From Alphaproteobacteria bacterium (GTDB lineage Bacteria; Pseudomonadota; Alphaproteobacteria; Micropepsales; Micropepsaceae), in the NCBI GenBank assembly GCA_025924715.1, contig JAICHV010000002.1, positions 1 to 64,000 of the forward strand: a stretch of DNA of 64,000 nt, given 5' to 3'. Each line of letters starts with the position of its first letter. Position 1 is the stretch's first letter. This document shows, piece by piece, positions 24,947-32,949 of the stretch. Both the position numbers and the translations under genes were made by a program. Under the pieces are notes generated by a model. That model made no database searches and was not told the origin of the DNA. It was given only the letters and a program-made list of their open reading frames with translations.

Positions 24947-25085
24947 GACGCCCTCAGGACGCAAAAGACCCGCGCCCAATGGGTATCCCGGCGCGAGGGA
25001 TTTTGTGGCCTGAGCAGGAGCGTCGCGCGCAGCGTGCGTGAGCACGTGAGCACGCGCGACGCCCTCAGGACGCAAAAGACCCGCG
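24947..25085. repeat. pair of 28-bp direct repeats downstream of rnd
   Basis: GACGCCCTCAGGACGCAAAA plus GACCCGCG occurs at 24947-24974 and again at 25058-25085, the second ending 1 base before the rnd stop codon. The 83 bases between contain GCGCGCAGCGTGCGTGAGCA, itself partly palindromic. I read them as an interspersed repeat family or a duplicated transcription-end element in the 295-base gap between rnd and kdsD. Confidence 0.75.
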
Positions 25086-25086
25086 G

Positions 25087-25698
25087 CTAATGCGCGAAGA
25101 TGTCGATCTCTTCCCAGCCGGCCAGATCCAATTCGGCGCGGGCGGGCAGGAAGTTGAAGCAGGCTTGCGCCAGATGGGTGCGGCCCTCGCGCGCCAGCAT
25201 GGTGTCGAGCGCGGTCTTCAAGGCGTGCAGATGGGCGACGTCGCTGGCGGCATAGGCGAGCTGCTTTTCGGTGAGTTCGGCGGCGCCCCAATCGGAGCTT
25301 TGCTGTTCCTTGGACAGTTCGATGCCCAGCAATTCGCGCACCAGATCCTTGAGACCATGACGGTCGGTATAGGTGCGCACCAGCTTGGAGGCGATCTTGG
25401 TGCAATAGACCGGCTTGCAGTCGACCTTCAGATAGCGCCGGAACATGGCGATATCGAAACGGGCGAAGTGAAACAGCTTGGTGACGGCGGGATCGGCCAG
25501 CATGCGGCGCAGATTGGGGGCAGCATATTCGCCGGCGGCGAATTGCACCGCATGGCAGACCCCGTCGCCCGCCGACAACTGCGCCAGGCAGAGCCGGTCG
25601 CGATAGGGATTGAGCCCCAGGGTTTCTGTATCGATCGCCACCAGCGGACCGAGGGACAGACCATCCGGCAGATCGCCCTTGTGTAACTTTATTTTCAT
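25087..25698 (-). CDS. rnd: ribonuclease D-like 3'-5' exonuclease
   Basis: A DEDDy exonuclease trimming RNA 3' ends. The motifs are VAIDTETLGLNPYRDRLCL (Exo I), FHFARFDIAMFRRYL (Exo II) and QLAYAASDVAHLHAL (Exo III with Tyr). At 203 residues it is the short alphaproteobacterial form lacking HRDC domains. Start ATG 25698 with AAGGCGAC before it; the 306-residue tracked ORF is over-extended. Confidence 0.93.
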   Translation of the reverse strand: MKIKLHKGDLPDGLSLGPLVAIDTETLGLNPYRDRLCLAQLSAGDGVCHAVQFAAGEYAAPNLRRMLADPAVTKLFHFARFDIAMFRRYLKVDCKPVYCTKIASKLVRTYTDRHGLKDLVRELLGIELSKEQQSSDWGAAELTEKQLAYAASDVAHLHALKTALDTMLAREGRTHLAQACFNFLPARAELDLAGWEEIDIFAH

Positions 25699-25800
25699 CG
25701 AGTCGCCTTGTTGCCGGCAGAATAAGGGGCTCTGTCCGGCAATGCCAGTGTAGGGACGCAGTGTAGCGACAGAGCGCGTGATTTGCCGTAAAAATGGGAT

Positions 25801-26484
25801 ATGAGCGCGAACACCGCCACGCGATGGCAGGACGGCAGGGGCTTTGCCGTGTCGGTCCTGCTGCACTTGGCCGCCGCGTTTCTGTTCCTGTGGTGGCACA
25901 GGGGTCATCAGGCGCCTGCCGCTCCGGTATTGCCGGCCATGAATGTGGACCTGGTGGCCCAGCCTCAAATGGCGCCGGGTCCCGCGGGCGGTTCGCCGGC
26001 CCAGCATCGCGCCGCGGTCCGCACCGCGCCGGTGATCCTGGGGCAGCGGCCCAAAGCGGTGACTCCCGCGCCCGATGCATTGGAAGCGCGCATCGCCGGG
26101 CTGGCCACCCTGACCGCCCCGTCCGGCGTCCTTGGCACGCCCGACAATGAAGGCGCGGGGGGCGGGGCGGGGGCCGGCGGCGGTTATGCGCTGGCCGATT
26201 ATGTGCGGGCGCAGATTCTGCGGCGCTGGTGGCCGGCGCTTTCGGACGGCGCCTCGGCCGGCATGCCGGTGGCGCTGAAACTGACCATGAGCCGCACCGG
26301 GGTCTTGTCGAATATCCGCATCCTGGATCAGGTCCGTTTCAACACCGACAAGGTCTTTCGCGGCATGGCGCTGAGCGCGCGCAATGCCGCGCTCAATGCT
26401 TCCCCCATCGCATTGCCGCCGGGGCGCTATGAGGCGATGACGGAAATCAGCATCACCCTGGATCCGCGCGCGGTGCTGCGCTGA
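25801..26484 (+). CDS. TonB/TolA-like envelope protein
   Basis: 227 residues: a single membrane anchor (GFAVSVLLHLAAAFLFLWW), a Pro/Ala-rich linker, a Gly-rich patch (GAGGGAGAGGG) and a C-terminal domain YVRAQILRRWWPALSDGASAGMPVALKLTMSRTGVLSNIRILD, which follows the TonB/TolA pattern of an amphipathic helix, strand and second strand. It may energise an outer-membrane receptor or act as a TolA-like stabiliser. It stands alone, divergent from rnd and convergent with the SUMF1-fold gene (end to end). Confidence 0.7.
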   Translation: MSANTATRWQDGRGFAVSVLLHLAAAFLFLWWHRGHQAPAAPVLPAMNVDLVAQPQMAPGPAGGSPAQHRAAVRTAPVILGQRPKAVTPAPDALEARIAGLATLTAPSGVLGTPDNEGAGGGAGAGGGYALADYVRAQILRRWWPALSDGASAGMPVALKLTMSRTGVLSNIRILDQVRFNTDKVFRGMALSARNAALNASPIALPPGRYEAMTEISITLDPRAVLR

Positions 26485-27360
26485 TCAGGGCAGGCTTCGC
26501 GCCACGCGAAATCCCGCCAGGCTGGAGTAATCATAATCCCCGTCGCCCCCGGCGCCGCTGCGGGCGGCAGAGCGGATGAAGATCGGCACATTGTTCCAGG
26601 CGCCGCCGCGCAGGACATATTTCGCGCAAGGCTGCGCCGTCCAGGCGCTGCCGTCGGCCGGCGCGCCGACATAAGAAGGATGCCAGCAATCCGCCGTCCA
26701 TTCCCAGGCATTGCCCAGCATGCCGACCACGCCGAACGGATTGGCGGCAAAGGCATCGACGGGGCCCAGCAGGTGATTGTCGAAAGGCGAGCCGCAGCCA
26801 TTGCAATTGGCATTGCCGCTGCCGATGGCGTCGCCCCACCAGCGCGCGGTGCTCGTGCCGGCACGGGCGGCATATTCCCATTCCGCCTCGCTGGGCAACC
26901 GATAAGGCGTGCCGCTGATGCCGGGATGGGCGGCCTTAACCTGCTGGTTCAGCCAGGCGACATAGGCCAGCGCGTCGGTATGGTCTAAGCACACCGCCGG
27001 CCAGCGCGGCGGCTCGTTTTGCGATGGCGGATAGGCCAGGCCCCGCGGGCCTTGATGCCAGCCCAGTTCCAGGGTCGGGTTGCAAGGTTTGGGCTGATAG
27101 CCCCTGCCGCGCAGGAAGGCGAGAAATTCGTCGCTGGTCACCGGATATTTTCCCAGTGCGAAAGCCTTCACGCTCACCACATGCTGGGGGCCTTCGGAAT
27201 CGAAGCGGCCGGGCTCATGCGCCGGGCTGCCCATGAGGACCTTTCCCGCTCCGATCGCCACCATCTGGGGACAATCGGCGCATTCGCGGAATTCCTCCGC
27301 CGCCATGGCGCCGCCGCACCAGGTCAGCAGCAGACCGAGCGCCCAAATGCGAAGGCTCAT
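26485..27360 (-). CDS. secreted SUMF1/FGE-fold protein without the FGE cysteines
   Basis: 291 residues with a signal peptide (ALGLLLTWCGGAMA). The formylglycine-generating-enzyme fold is clear from VLMGSPAHEPGRFDSEGPQHVV, ALGKYPVTSDEFLAFL, YRLPSEAEWEYAARAGT, NAWEWTADCWHPSY, LRGGAWNN and AGFRVAR. The catalytic Cys pair of true FGE enzymes, near the C-terminal Arg-Gly-Gly segment, is absent (RGGAWNNVPIFIRSAAR). So a carbohydrate- or protein-binding/processing role is more likely than sulfatase activation. The start overlaps the response-regulator stop (ATGA). Confidence 0.85.
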   Translation of the reverse strand: MSLRIWALGLLLTWCGGAMAAEEFRECADCPQMVAIGAGKVLMGSPAHEPGRFDSEGPQHVVSVKAFALGKYPVTSDEFLAFLRGRGYQPKPCNPTLELGWHQGPRGLAYPPSQNEPPRWPAVCLDHTDALAYVAWLNQQVKAAHPGISGTPYRLPSEAEWEYAARAGTSTARWWGDAIGSGNANCNGCGSPFDNHLLGPVDAFAANPFGVVGMLGNAWEWTADCWHPSYVGAPADGSAWTAQPCAKYVLRGGAWNNVPIFIRSAARSGAGGDGDYDYSSLAGFRVARSLP

Positions 27361-27719
27361 GGACCCAGCACCAGCCGCTCGCAGGCTTGCAGCAACAGCC
27401 GCACATCGATGGGCTTGCTCAGAAAGGCACTATTGGCCACCTGCCGTGCCGGGTCGATCGGATTGGCGCTGACATAGATCACCGGCATGGTGGAATGAAA
27501 TTTGCGCGCCTCTTCGGCCACGTCCCAGCCATCCATCGCCCCGGGCAGACGAATATCGGTGATCAGAAAATCGGCATGTTCCAGCCGTGTGATCGCGTCC
27601 GCGCCGTTGGCGGCTTCCAGTACGCGCCAACCCGCGCGGCCAAGTTCTTCCGCCAGCTCCATCCGCAGAAGAAACTCGTCCTCGACCACCAGTCCCAGGA
27701 AATCTTTACGCTCGCGCAT
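27357..27719 (-). CDS. single-domain response regulator
   Basis: A CheY-like receiver of about 120 residues with no output domain: LVVEDEFLLRMELAEEL (acidic pocket), LITDIRLPGAMDG (phospho-acceptor Asp), PVIYVSA (Thr/Ser position) and FLSKPID (Lys). In-frame ATGs lie at 27737, 27731 and 27719; I choose 27719 because an EcfG-like promoter would begin transcription about where the others lie. It is divergent from the HWE kinase, which is the probable phosphate source, and its stop overlaps the SUMF1-fold start. Confidence 0.85.
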   Translation of the reverse strand: MRERKDFLGLVVEDEFLLRMELAEELGRAGWRVLEAANGADAITRLEHADFLITDIRLPGAMDGWDVAEEARKFHSTMPVIYVSANPIDPARQVANSAFLSKPIDVRLLLQACERLVLGP

Positions 27720-27743
27720 CGCACCGCCCATAGCCATGACGCC

Positions 27744-27802
27744 AACCGCGAGCGGCAGTTTTCGTTCCCTATTGTACGGAACCAACCCGATCCCTGGGCG
27801 TT
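27744..27802. promoter_or_regulatory. divergent EcfG-like promoters between the response regulator and the HWE kinase
   Basis: On the plus strand GGAAC (27778-27782), 16 bases, CGTT (27799-27802), pointing at the kinase. On the minus strand GGAAC (27768-27764), 16 bases, GGTT (27747-27744), pointing at the response regulator. The alphaproteobacterial general-stress sigma EcfG recognises GGAAC-N16/17-CGTT. The match is by eye; the minus-strand -10 is off by one base. Confidence 0.5.
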
Positions 27803-27972
27803 GGTCTGTGGGGGATGTTCGCCGGGCTCCAAGGCAATGACCGAAAAACGAGAATTTTGCCTTTGCGCGTCGGAACTTAATCCCCATACGCCATTTTGAC
27901 CCCCTTCACACGCCGCTGGCAAGGGAGAGCCGCGTTGGGGCGGGGTAAACTGCGAAAGATGAAAGATCGGGG

Positions 27973-29325
27973 ATGAGCGCCGCTGCAGAATTGATGCCCT
28001 TGCTGACCCAGGCGCCTGCCGAAGCCCTGCTGCGTGCCTTGCCGGTGGCGGTCTATACCACCGATCCCGACGGCTATATCACCTTCTACAACCAGGCGGC
28101 GGCGGAGTTCTGGGGCCGCGCCCCGGTGCTGGGCGAGGAACGCTGGTGCGGCTCGTACCGCCTTTATTGGCCCGATGGGCAGCCCCTGCCCCTGAGCGAA
28201 TGTCCCATGGCGACGGCGCTGAAGTCGGGCGAGGCGGTGCGCAATGTGGAAGCGATCATGGAGCGGCCCGATGGCAGCCGGGCGACCTTCCTGCCCTTTC
28301 CCACGCCGCTGTTCGATCCGGCCGGCCGGCTGACCGGCGGCATCAACATGCTGGTCGACATTACCGAGCGCCAGCACATCGACGAGATGAAAGAGCATTT
28401 CAGCGCCATCGTCGCATCGTCGGACGACGCCATCATCTCGAAAAACCTGGACGGCATCATCCGCAGCTGGAATCAGGGCGCCGAGCGGGTGTTCGGCTAT
28501 ACGCCGGAGGAAGCGATCGGGCGGCATGTCTCGATTCTGATTCCGGCCGATCGGCTGGACGAGGAGCCCGGCATCATTGAGCGCATCCGACGCGGTATCC
28601 GCATCCACCATTACGAGACCAAGCGCCAGCGCAAGGATGGCAGCCTGATCGATATCTCGCTCACGGTTTCGCCGATCAAGAATTCCCGGGGGGACGTGAT
28701 CGGCGCCTCGAAAATCGCCCGCGACATCACCGAACGCAAACGCGCCGAGGAAACCAAGGAGCTGCTGCTGCAGGAGATCAAGCACCGCGTCAAGAACACG
28801 CTGGGCACGGTGCAGGCGATCGCCTCGCAGACCTTCCGCGATGCTCCGCCCCAGGAGCGCGAGGCCTTCACCGCAAGGCTGCGGGCGCTTTCGGCGGCGC
28901 ATGATCTTCTCACCCAACGCGATTTCGATCAGGTCTCGGCCCGGCAAATGACCGCCCGCGCGCTGGCCCCGTTCCAGGAGAATCGCGCCGAACGGATTCA
29001 CATGCGCGGGGACGACATCATCCTCAACGCCAATCAAGGCCTGTTGCTGGCGATGGCGATCCATGAACTGGCGACCAATGCGGTCAAATATGGCGCCCTT
29101 TGCAATGAAACCGGCGAGGTCCATGTCGATTGGCAGATCGGCGAGGAAAGCGGCCGGCGTCTGGTCTTTCACTGGCGCGAAAGCGGCGGTCCCCCCGTCA
29201 CCTTGCCCAGCCGCAAAGGCTTTGGCTCCATGCTGCTGGAACGGGCGCTGCAGCAGGAACAGGGCGGCTCTCGGATCACCTATGCGCCCACCGGCGTGCA
29301 TTGCACCCTGGAAATGAAACTCTAG
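27973..29325 (+). CDS. HWE-family sensor histidine kinase with two PAS domains
   Basis: 450 residues, no membrane segment, so a soluble sensor. PAS 1 is about 20-135 (LPVAVYTTDPDGYITFYNQAAAEFWG, ending MLVDITERQ). PAS 2 is about 145-255 (DDAIISKNLDGIIRSWNQGAERVFGYTPEEAIG, ending ARDITERKRAEE). The kinase core has His271 in EIKHRVKNTLGTVQAIASQTF, MAIHELATNAVKYGAL (N box) and FHWRESGG, the W-x-E that names the family. In alphaproteobacteria these kinases often feed the general stress response; the EcfG-like promoter here supports that, but no PhyR or NepR is in the window. Confidence 0.93.
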   Translation: MSAAAELMPLLTQAPAEALLRALPVAVYTTDPDGYITFYNQAAAEFWGRAPVLGEERWCGSYRLYWPDGQPLPLSECPMATALKSGEAVRNVEAIMERPDGSRATFLPFPTPLFDPAGRLTGGINMLVDITERQHIDEMKEHFSAIVASSDDAIISKNLDGIIRSWNQGAERVFGYTPEEAIGRHVSILIPADRLDEEPGIIERIRRGIRIHHYETKRQRKDGSLIDISLTVSPIKNSRGDVIGASKIARDITERKRAEETKELLLQEIKHRVKNTLGTVQAIASQTFRDAPPQEREAFTARLRALSAAHDLLTQRDFDQVSARQMTARALAPFQENRAERIHMRGDDIILNANQGLLLAMAIHELATNAVKYGALCNETGEVHVDWQIGEESGRRLVFHWRESGGPPVTLPSRKGFGSMLLERALQQEQGGSRITYAPTGVHCTLEMKL

Positions 29326-29385
29326 AGTCTTGCGAGCGGCGTCTCGGCGGGATAAGGGATCCGCGGCAGCGGAAAACTTTGCTTC

Positions 29386-29763
29386 ATGACCGACGCGCTG
29401 ATCCCGCCCGAGCTCCAGGCCTTTGTCCTGGACAATATCGACAGCGTCGCCGAATTGGAGGCGCTTTTGCTGCTTCACAAATATCCGGAGCAGGACTGGC
29501 CGCTGCCGGCGGCGGCCCAGCGGCTTTACATCGACGAAGCGGCGGCGGCCCAGGTGCTGGCGCGGCTATCGTCGCGGGGGCTTTGTTCCGGCGGCGCGGC
29601 GGGCTACCGCATCGTCCACGCCGATCCCGCCGGCGTTGCTCTGATCGATGCGCTGGCCCAGGCCTATGCCCGCTATCTGATCCCCGTTACCAATCTGATT
29701 CACGACAAGCCTTCCCGCATCCAGCAATTCGCCGACGCCTTCAAATTCCGAAAGGACAAATAG
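29386..29763 (+). CDS. protein of unknown function, possible winged-helix
   Basis: 125 residues: PPELQAFVLDNIDSVAELEALLLLHKYPEQDWPLPAAAQRLYIDEAAAAQVLARLSSRGL looks like a small helical DNA-binding-type domain (helix-helix-helix with a following hairpin), but no family is certain. It starts 61 bases after the HWE kinase and ends one base before a small membrane protein, so all four genes to 30288 could be one transcript. Confidence 0.65.
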   Translation: MTDALIPPELQAFVLDNIDSVAELEALLLLHKYPEQDWPLPAAAQRLYIDEAAAAQVLARLSSRGLCSGGAAGYRIVHADPAGVALIDALAQAYARYLIPVTNLIHDKPSRIQQFADAFKFRKDK

Positions 29764-29764
29764 A

Positions 29765-30022
29765 ATGGCCGCGACGATTTATTTCCTCTGCGCGCTCGTG
29801 GCTTCAATCTGCGCCGCTTTGCTTTTGCGCGCCTATCAGCGGCAACATTATCGCCTGCTGCTGTGGAGCGGGCTGTGCTTCGCCGGCCTCACGCTCAACA
29901 ACATTCTGCTGGTCGCGGACAAGATTTTCCTTCCCGAGACGGACCTTACGGTCTGGCGCACATTGGTCGCCCTGATGTCGCTCGGCGTGCTTCTCTTCGG
30001 CCTGATCTGGGATGCCAACTGA
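29765..30022 (+). CDS. DUF5985-like small membrane protein (first copy)
   Basis: 85 residues with three hydrophobic helices (IYFLCALVASICAALLLRAY, LLLWSGLCFAGLTLNNILLVAD, WRTLVALMSLGVLLFGLIWD). Its stop overlaps the start of a second, related small membrane protein (TGATG). Function unknown; pairs of this kind probably form one membrane unit. Confidence 0.75.
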   Translation: MAATIYFLCALVASICAALLLRAYQRQHYRLLLWSGLCFAGLTLNNILLVADKIFLPETDLTVWRTLVALMSLGVLLFGLIWDAN

Positions 30023-30288
30023 TGGTGCTGCTGCGAACATTGTTGGCGGGGGCGGTGTCGATGGCGGCGCTGGTGGCGGCGCTGTTTTTCCTGCGCTTCT
30101 GGCTGCGCACCCGCGACCGCTTTTTCCTGCTGTTTTCGGTCGCCTTCGCCATTTATGCGGCCAGCCAGTTCATCCTGGGGATCGCCGATGTCTCGGAATT
30201 CGAGCCCTTTTATTATCTGCCGCGGCTGGTGACCTTTGCCTTGATCGTGGTGGCGGTGGTCGACAAGAACCGCGCAAACCGGGGCTGA
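30022..30288 (+). CDS. DUF5985-like small membrane protein (second copy)
   Basis: 88 residues, three hydrophobic helices (TLLAGAVSMAALVAALFFLRFWL, FFLLFSVAFAIYAASQFILGI, LVTFALIVVAVVDKN). The middle phrase RTRDRFFLLFSVAF parallels RQHYRLLLWSGLCF in the preceding protein, so the two are probably diverged duplicates. Translational coupling through TGATG. Too embedded for the tracked longer ORFs (29863 and 30012) to be real. Confidence 0.75.
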   Translation: MVLLRTLLAGAVSMAALVAALFFLRFWLRTRDRFFLLFSVAFAIYAASQFILGIADVSEFEPFYYLPRLVTFALIVVAVVDKNRANRG

Positions 30289-30356
30289 AGCCGGACGATT
30301 TGCGCAAGGCCGGCTTTGGCCCTAGCGTCCCCGCCGCCATCGAGCCGGGGATTCCC

Positions 30357-31019
30357 ATGCGTCTTTTTCTCACCGCGTCATTCGCCAGCCTTCTCCTCGC
30401 CGCGCCCGTCCTGGCGCAAGGCGTCCCGGGCCCCGCCTCCCCGCCCATTGCCGGCACGGTCAAATCCTTTGACGGCAAGACGCTGGAGGTGAGCGCCACC
30501 GGCGGCGCGGCCCTTAGCGTGGCCGTGACGCCCGCCACCCGCATCACCCTGACCGTTCCCAAGACCGTGGCGGACATCAAGCCGGGCGATTTCATCGCTT
30601 CCGGCGGCACCCGCGGTCCGGACGGTGTGCTGCGGGCCAATGAGATCCGCATCTTTTCCGCGCCCGGCGGCGAAGGCCAGTTTCCCATGGCCCAGCCCGG
30701 CCAGACCATGACCAACGCCACGGTCACCCAAGTGATGACCGACGCCACGGTCAAACAGGTGGGCGGCGGCAAGGCGCCCGTGATCAAGCTCAGCTTTCAT
30801 GGCGCCGGCGCGCCCGGCTCGGCCAATTGCACGGGCCGGTCGGCGGATGCCCCGGGCGGCGCCGGAAAAGGATGTGTCGGCGAGACCGAATTCGAAGTCC
30901 CCGCCAATGTCAAAGTGGTGGCGCAGCTTCCCGGCGATGCTTCAATGCTGAAGCCCGGCGCCAAGGTCAGTGTCGGCGCAGCCAATGGCCAGGCCACCCG
31001 CATCACGATCTCGCAATAG
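30357..31019 (+). CDS. secreted protein with DUF5666-like OB-type segment
   Basis: 220 residues; the signal peptide MRLFLTASFASLLLAAPVLAQ is clear, which sets the start at ATG 30357. The mature part contains GTVKSFDGKTLEVSATGGAALSVAVTPATRITL and KPGDFIASGGTRGPDGVLRANEIRIF, the pattern of DUF5666/YgiW-like small beta domains, and later KPGAKVSVGAANGQATRITI, a second such unit. Two Cys frame a Gly-rich loop (ANCTGRS, GKGCVGE). Role unknown. Confidence 0.75.
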   Translation: MRLFLTASFASLLLAAPVLAQGVPGPASPPIAGTVKSFDGKTLEVSATGGAALSVAVTPATRITLTVPKTVADIKPGDFIASGGTRGPDGVLRANEIRIFSAPGGEGQFPMAQPGQTMTNATVTQVMTDATVKQVGGGKAPVIKLSFHGAGAPGSANCTGRSADAPGGAGKGCVGETEFEVPANVKVVAQLPGDASMLKPGAKVSVGAANGQATRITISQ

Positions 31020-31029
31020 CCTCGCGGCG

Positions 31030-31179
31030 TCAGTGCCGCTTGAAATATTGCACGTCGCGTTCGTGCTTTTGCGCCGCCGCGCGTGATTTGAAGGTGCCCA
31101 GATTGCGGCGCTTGCCGGTCTTGGGATTTTTCTTACGGGAGTAGAGCCGGTATTCGCCCGAGGCGAGTTTGCGGATCAT
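31030..31179 (-). CDS. small basic protein (49 aa) absent from the ORF track
   Basis: Reading the minus strand from ATG 31179 gives MIRKLASGEYRLYSRKKNPK, then TGKRRNLGTFKSRAAAQKHERDVQYFKRH and a TGA at 31032-31030. It is very basic, and the text is of a type I recall as a conserved unnamed small protein in many proteobacteria. The gap to the PQQ dehydrogenase stop is 12 bases, so it may be the last gene of that transcript. Possibly an RNA- or ribosome-binding protein, by charge only. Confidence 0.75.
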   Translation of the reverse strand: MIRKLASGEYRLYSRKKNPKTGKRRNLGTFKSRAAAQKHERDVQYFKRH

Positions 31180-31191
31180 GGTTTGCGGTCC

Positions 31192-32949
31192 TTATCGCAG
31201 TGCGAAGGTATACAGCGCATTTCCGCACTGGACACTGACATATTGTTTTTTGCCGATCATGTAAGTGATCGGACCGGCGGCAACCGACGGGCCGAGATTG
31301 GTTTCGAACAGCAATTTGCCGCTCCGGCTATCCAAGGCGACGAACTGGCCGTCCCGTCCACCGACGAACAACATGTTGGAAGCCGTGGTCAGGATACCGC
31401 CTTCGGGAGAAGCGGCCGATAACCGGAAGGTCCATTTGCGTTTCAGGGTCCGCGGATCCCAGGCCACGACCGAGCCGAACACATCGTCGCCGGGCTGCAC
31501 TTGACGCAAGGGCCCGGTGCCTTCGAAATTCTGGCCGGCCGCGAATTCCGGCGGCGCCACGTTCTTGCGATAGGTGCCGGACGTGTTCTCCCAAGTGGTG
31601 ATGTAAAACAGACCGGTCTCGGGACTGTAGGAGGGATTGTACCAGTTGGTCGCGCCCTGATTGCCGGGATAAACCAAGGTGCCTTGCTCGGTCGGCAAGA
31701 TTCCGGGCGTGCGGATCGGCCGTCCCTTGTCGTCAAAGCTCTGAACCCAGTTCGTCTTGGCGAAGGGCTTGGCGGTTATGAATTCCCCGGTGACCCGATC
31801 CAGCGCGTAAGTCACGCCGCTGCGATTGGCCCAGAGCATGACCTTCCGAGGCCGCCCCTGCAGCGTGATATCCGCCAGCACCGGCACCTGGGTGGAATCC
31901 CAATCGAATTCGTCATGGGGCGAGAACTGATAATGCCATTTCAGCGTGCCGGTGTCGGCGTCCAGCGCGATCACCGATGAGGCGTAAAGATTGTCCCCCA
32001 GACGGTTGTCGCCGTTGTAATCCGGACCGGCATTTCCCGTGCCCCAAAAGGTGAGATTGGTATCCGGGTCGAAGGAGCCGGTCACCCAAATCGGGGCGCC
32101 GCCATGCAGATAGGAATCATTGGGCTTGCCGTCCTTGCCCGCCCAAGTCTCGTAACCGGCTTCCCCGGGCCCGGGGACGGTGTTGAATTTCCAAACCTGT
32201 TTTCCGGTGTTCACGTCATAGGCAGCCAGAAATCCCCGCACGCCATGCTCGCCGCCCGCCACCCCCGTCAGCACCTTGTCGTGAATGACCAAAGGCGCGA
32301 CCGTCATGGCATATTGCTGCTGTTCGTCGGCGACCTGGGTCGACCAGATCTCCTTACCGGTCTTGGCATCGATGGCGATGAGCTTGGAATCCAGTCCCGC
32401 CAGGAAAAGCTTGCCGTCGAGAATGGCCAGGCCCCGCGTGACGTTCCCGCAGCAGGGGTTTCGCGTGCCGGTGACCGGCTTATGGGAATATTGCCAAATG
32501 AATTTTCCCGTCGCGGCGTTGAGCGCGATGACATCGTTGGGACTTTGGACCGTGTACATGATGCCGTCGACCACCAAGGGCGTGGTTTCGTTCTTGTCCA
32601 GGGAGCGCGACTGGTAGACCCATTTCAGCGCCAAAGTCTTCGCGTTCGCGGGCGTGATCTGCTTCAAGGCGCTGTGGCGGCGGCCGGTATAATCGCCCGA
32701 ATAGGTCAGCCAATTCTGGGGCTCCTGACTGGCGTGCAGGATCCGTTCAAACGGAACCGGCGTGACATCTGCGCCGCGGTTCGGCGGGTCGCCGCGCCCT
32801 TGCGCGCCGGGTGCCGCCCTGGGGGCGTCGGGAGCGGCAGCGGCCCCTGGCGCGGCCGGAGCGCCGCCGCCCTGCGCCTGGGTTTTCAACGTGCCAAGCA
32901 TCGCGGTGGTGGCAATCAAAGCCGTGAACAGGACAGCAGATTTCTTCAT
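31192..32949 (-). CDS. PQQ-dependent methanol/ethanol-type dehydrogenase, lanthanide-type signature
   Basis: Periplasmic quinoprotein alcohol dehydrogenase: signal peptide (MKKSAVLFTALIATTAMLGTLKTQAQ), a Pro/Ala linker, then an eight-bladed PQQ propeller. NPCCGN has the adjacent Cys pair that forms a ring over PQQ; blade ends carry W motifs (YSGDYTGRRHS, WKFNTVPG, LKWHYQFSPHDEFDWDS). The catalytic-Asp region reads D-W-D: the second Asp, two residues on, marks lanthanide-dependent (XoxF/PedH-type) enzymes, where calcium types have Ala. Start ATG 32949 with AAGGAG upstream; 585 residues. No cytochrome or pqq gene is nearby. Confidence 0.9.
   Translation of the reverse strand: MKKSAVLFTALIATTAMLGTLKTQAQGGGAPAAPGAAAAPDAPRAAPGAQGRGDPPNRGADVTPVPFERILHASQEPQNWLTYSGDYTGRRHSALKQITPANAKTLALKWVYQSRSLDKNETTPLVVDGIMYTVQSPNDVIALNAATGKFIWQYSHKPVTGTRNPCCGNVTRGLAILDGKLFLAGLDSKLIAIDAKTGKEIWSTQVADEQQQYAMTVAPLVIHDKVLTGVAGGEHGVRGFLAAYDVNTGKQVWKFNTVPGPGEAGYETWAGKDGKPNDSYLHGGAPIWVTGSFDPDTNLTFWGTGNAGPDYNGDNRLGDNLYASSVIALDADTGTLKWHYQFSPHDEFDWDSTQVPVLADITLQGRPRKVMLWANRSGVTYALDRVTGEFITAKPFAKTNWVQSFDDKGRPIRTPGILPTEQGTLVYPGNQGATNWYNPSYSPETGLFYITTWENTSGTYRKNVAPPEFAAGQNFEGTGPLRQVQPGDDVFGSVVAWDPRTLKRKWTFRLSAASPEGGILTTASNMLFVGGRDGQFVALDSRSGKLLFETNLGPSVAAGPITYMIGKKQYVSVQCGNALYTFALR

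Noticed and set aside
26485-27360. True formylglycine-generating enzyme
   Set aside because: The catalytic cysteine pair is missing and no sulfatase is nearby.
27877-29478. 533-aa minus-strand ORF
   Set aside because: Antisense to the HWE kinase, whose motifs are complete.
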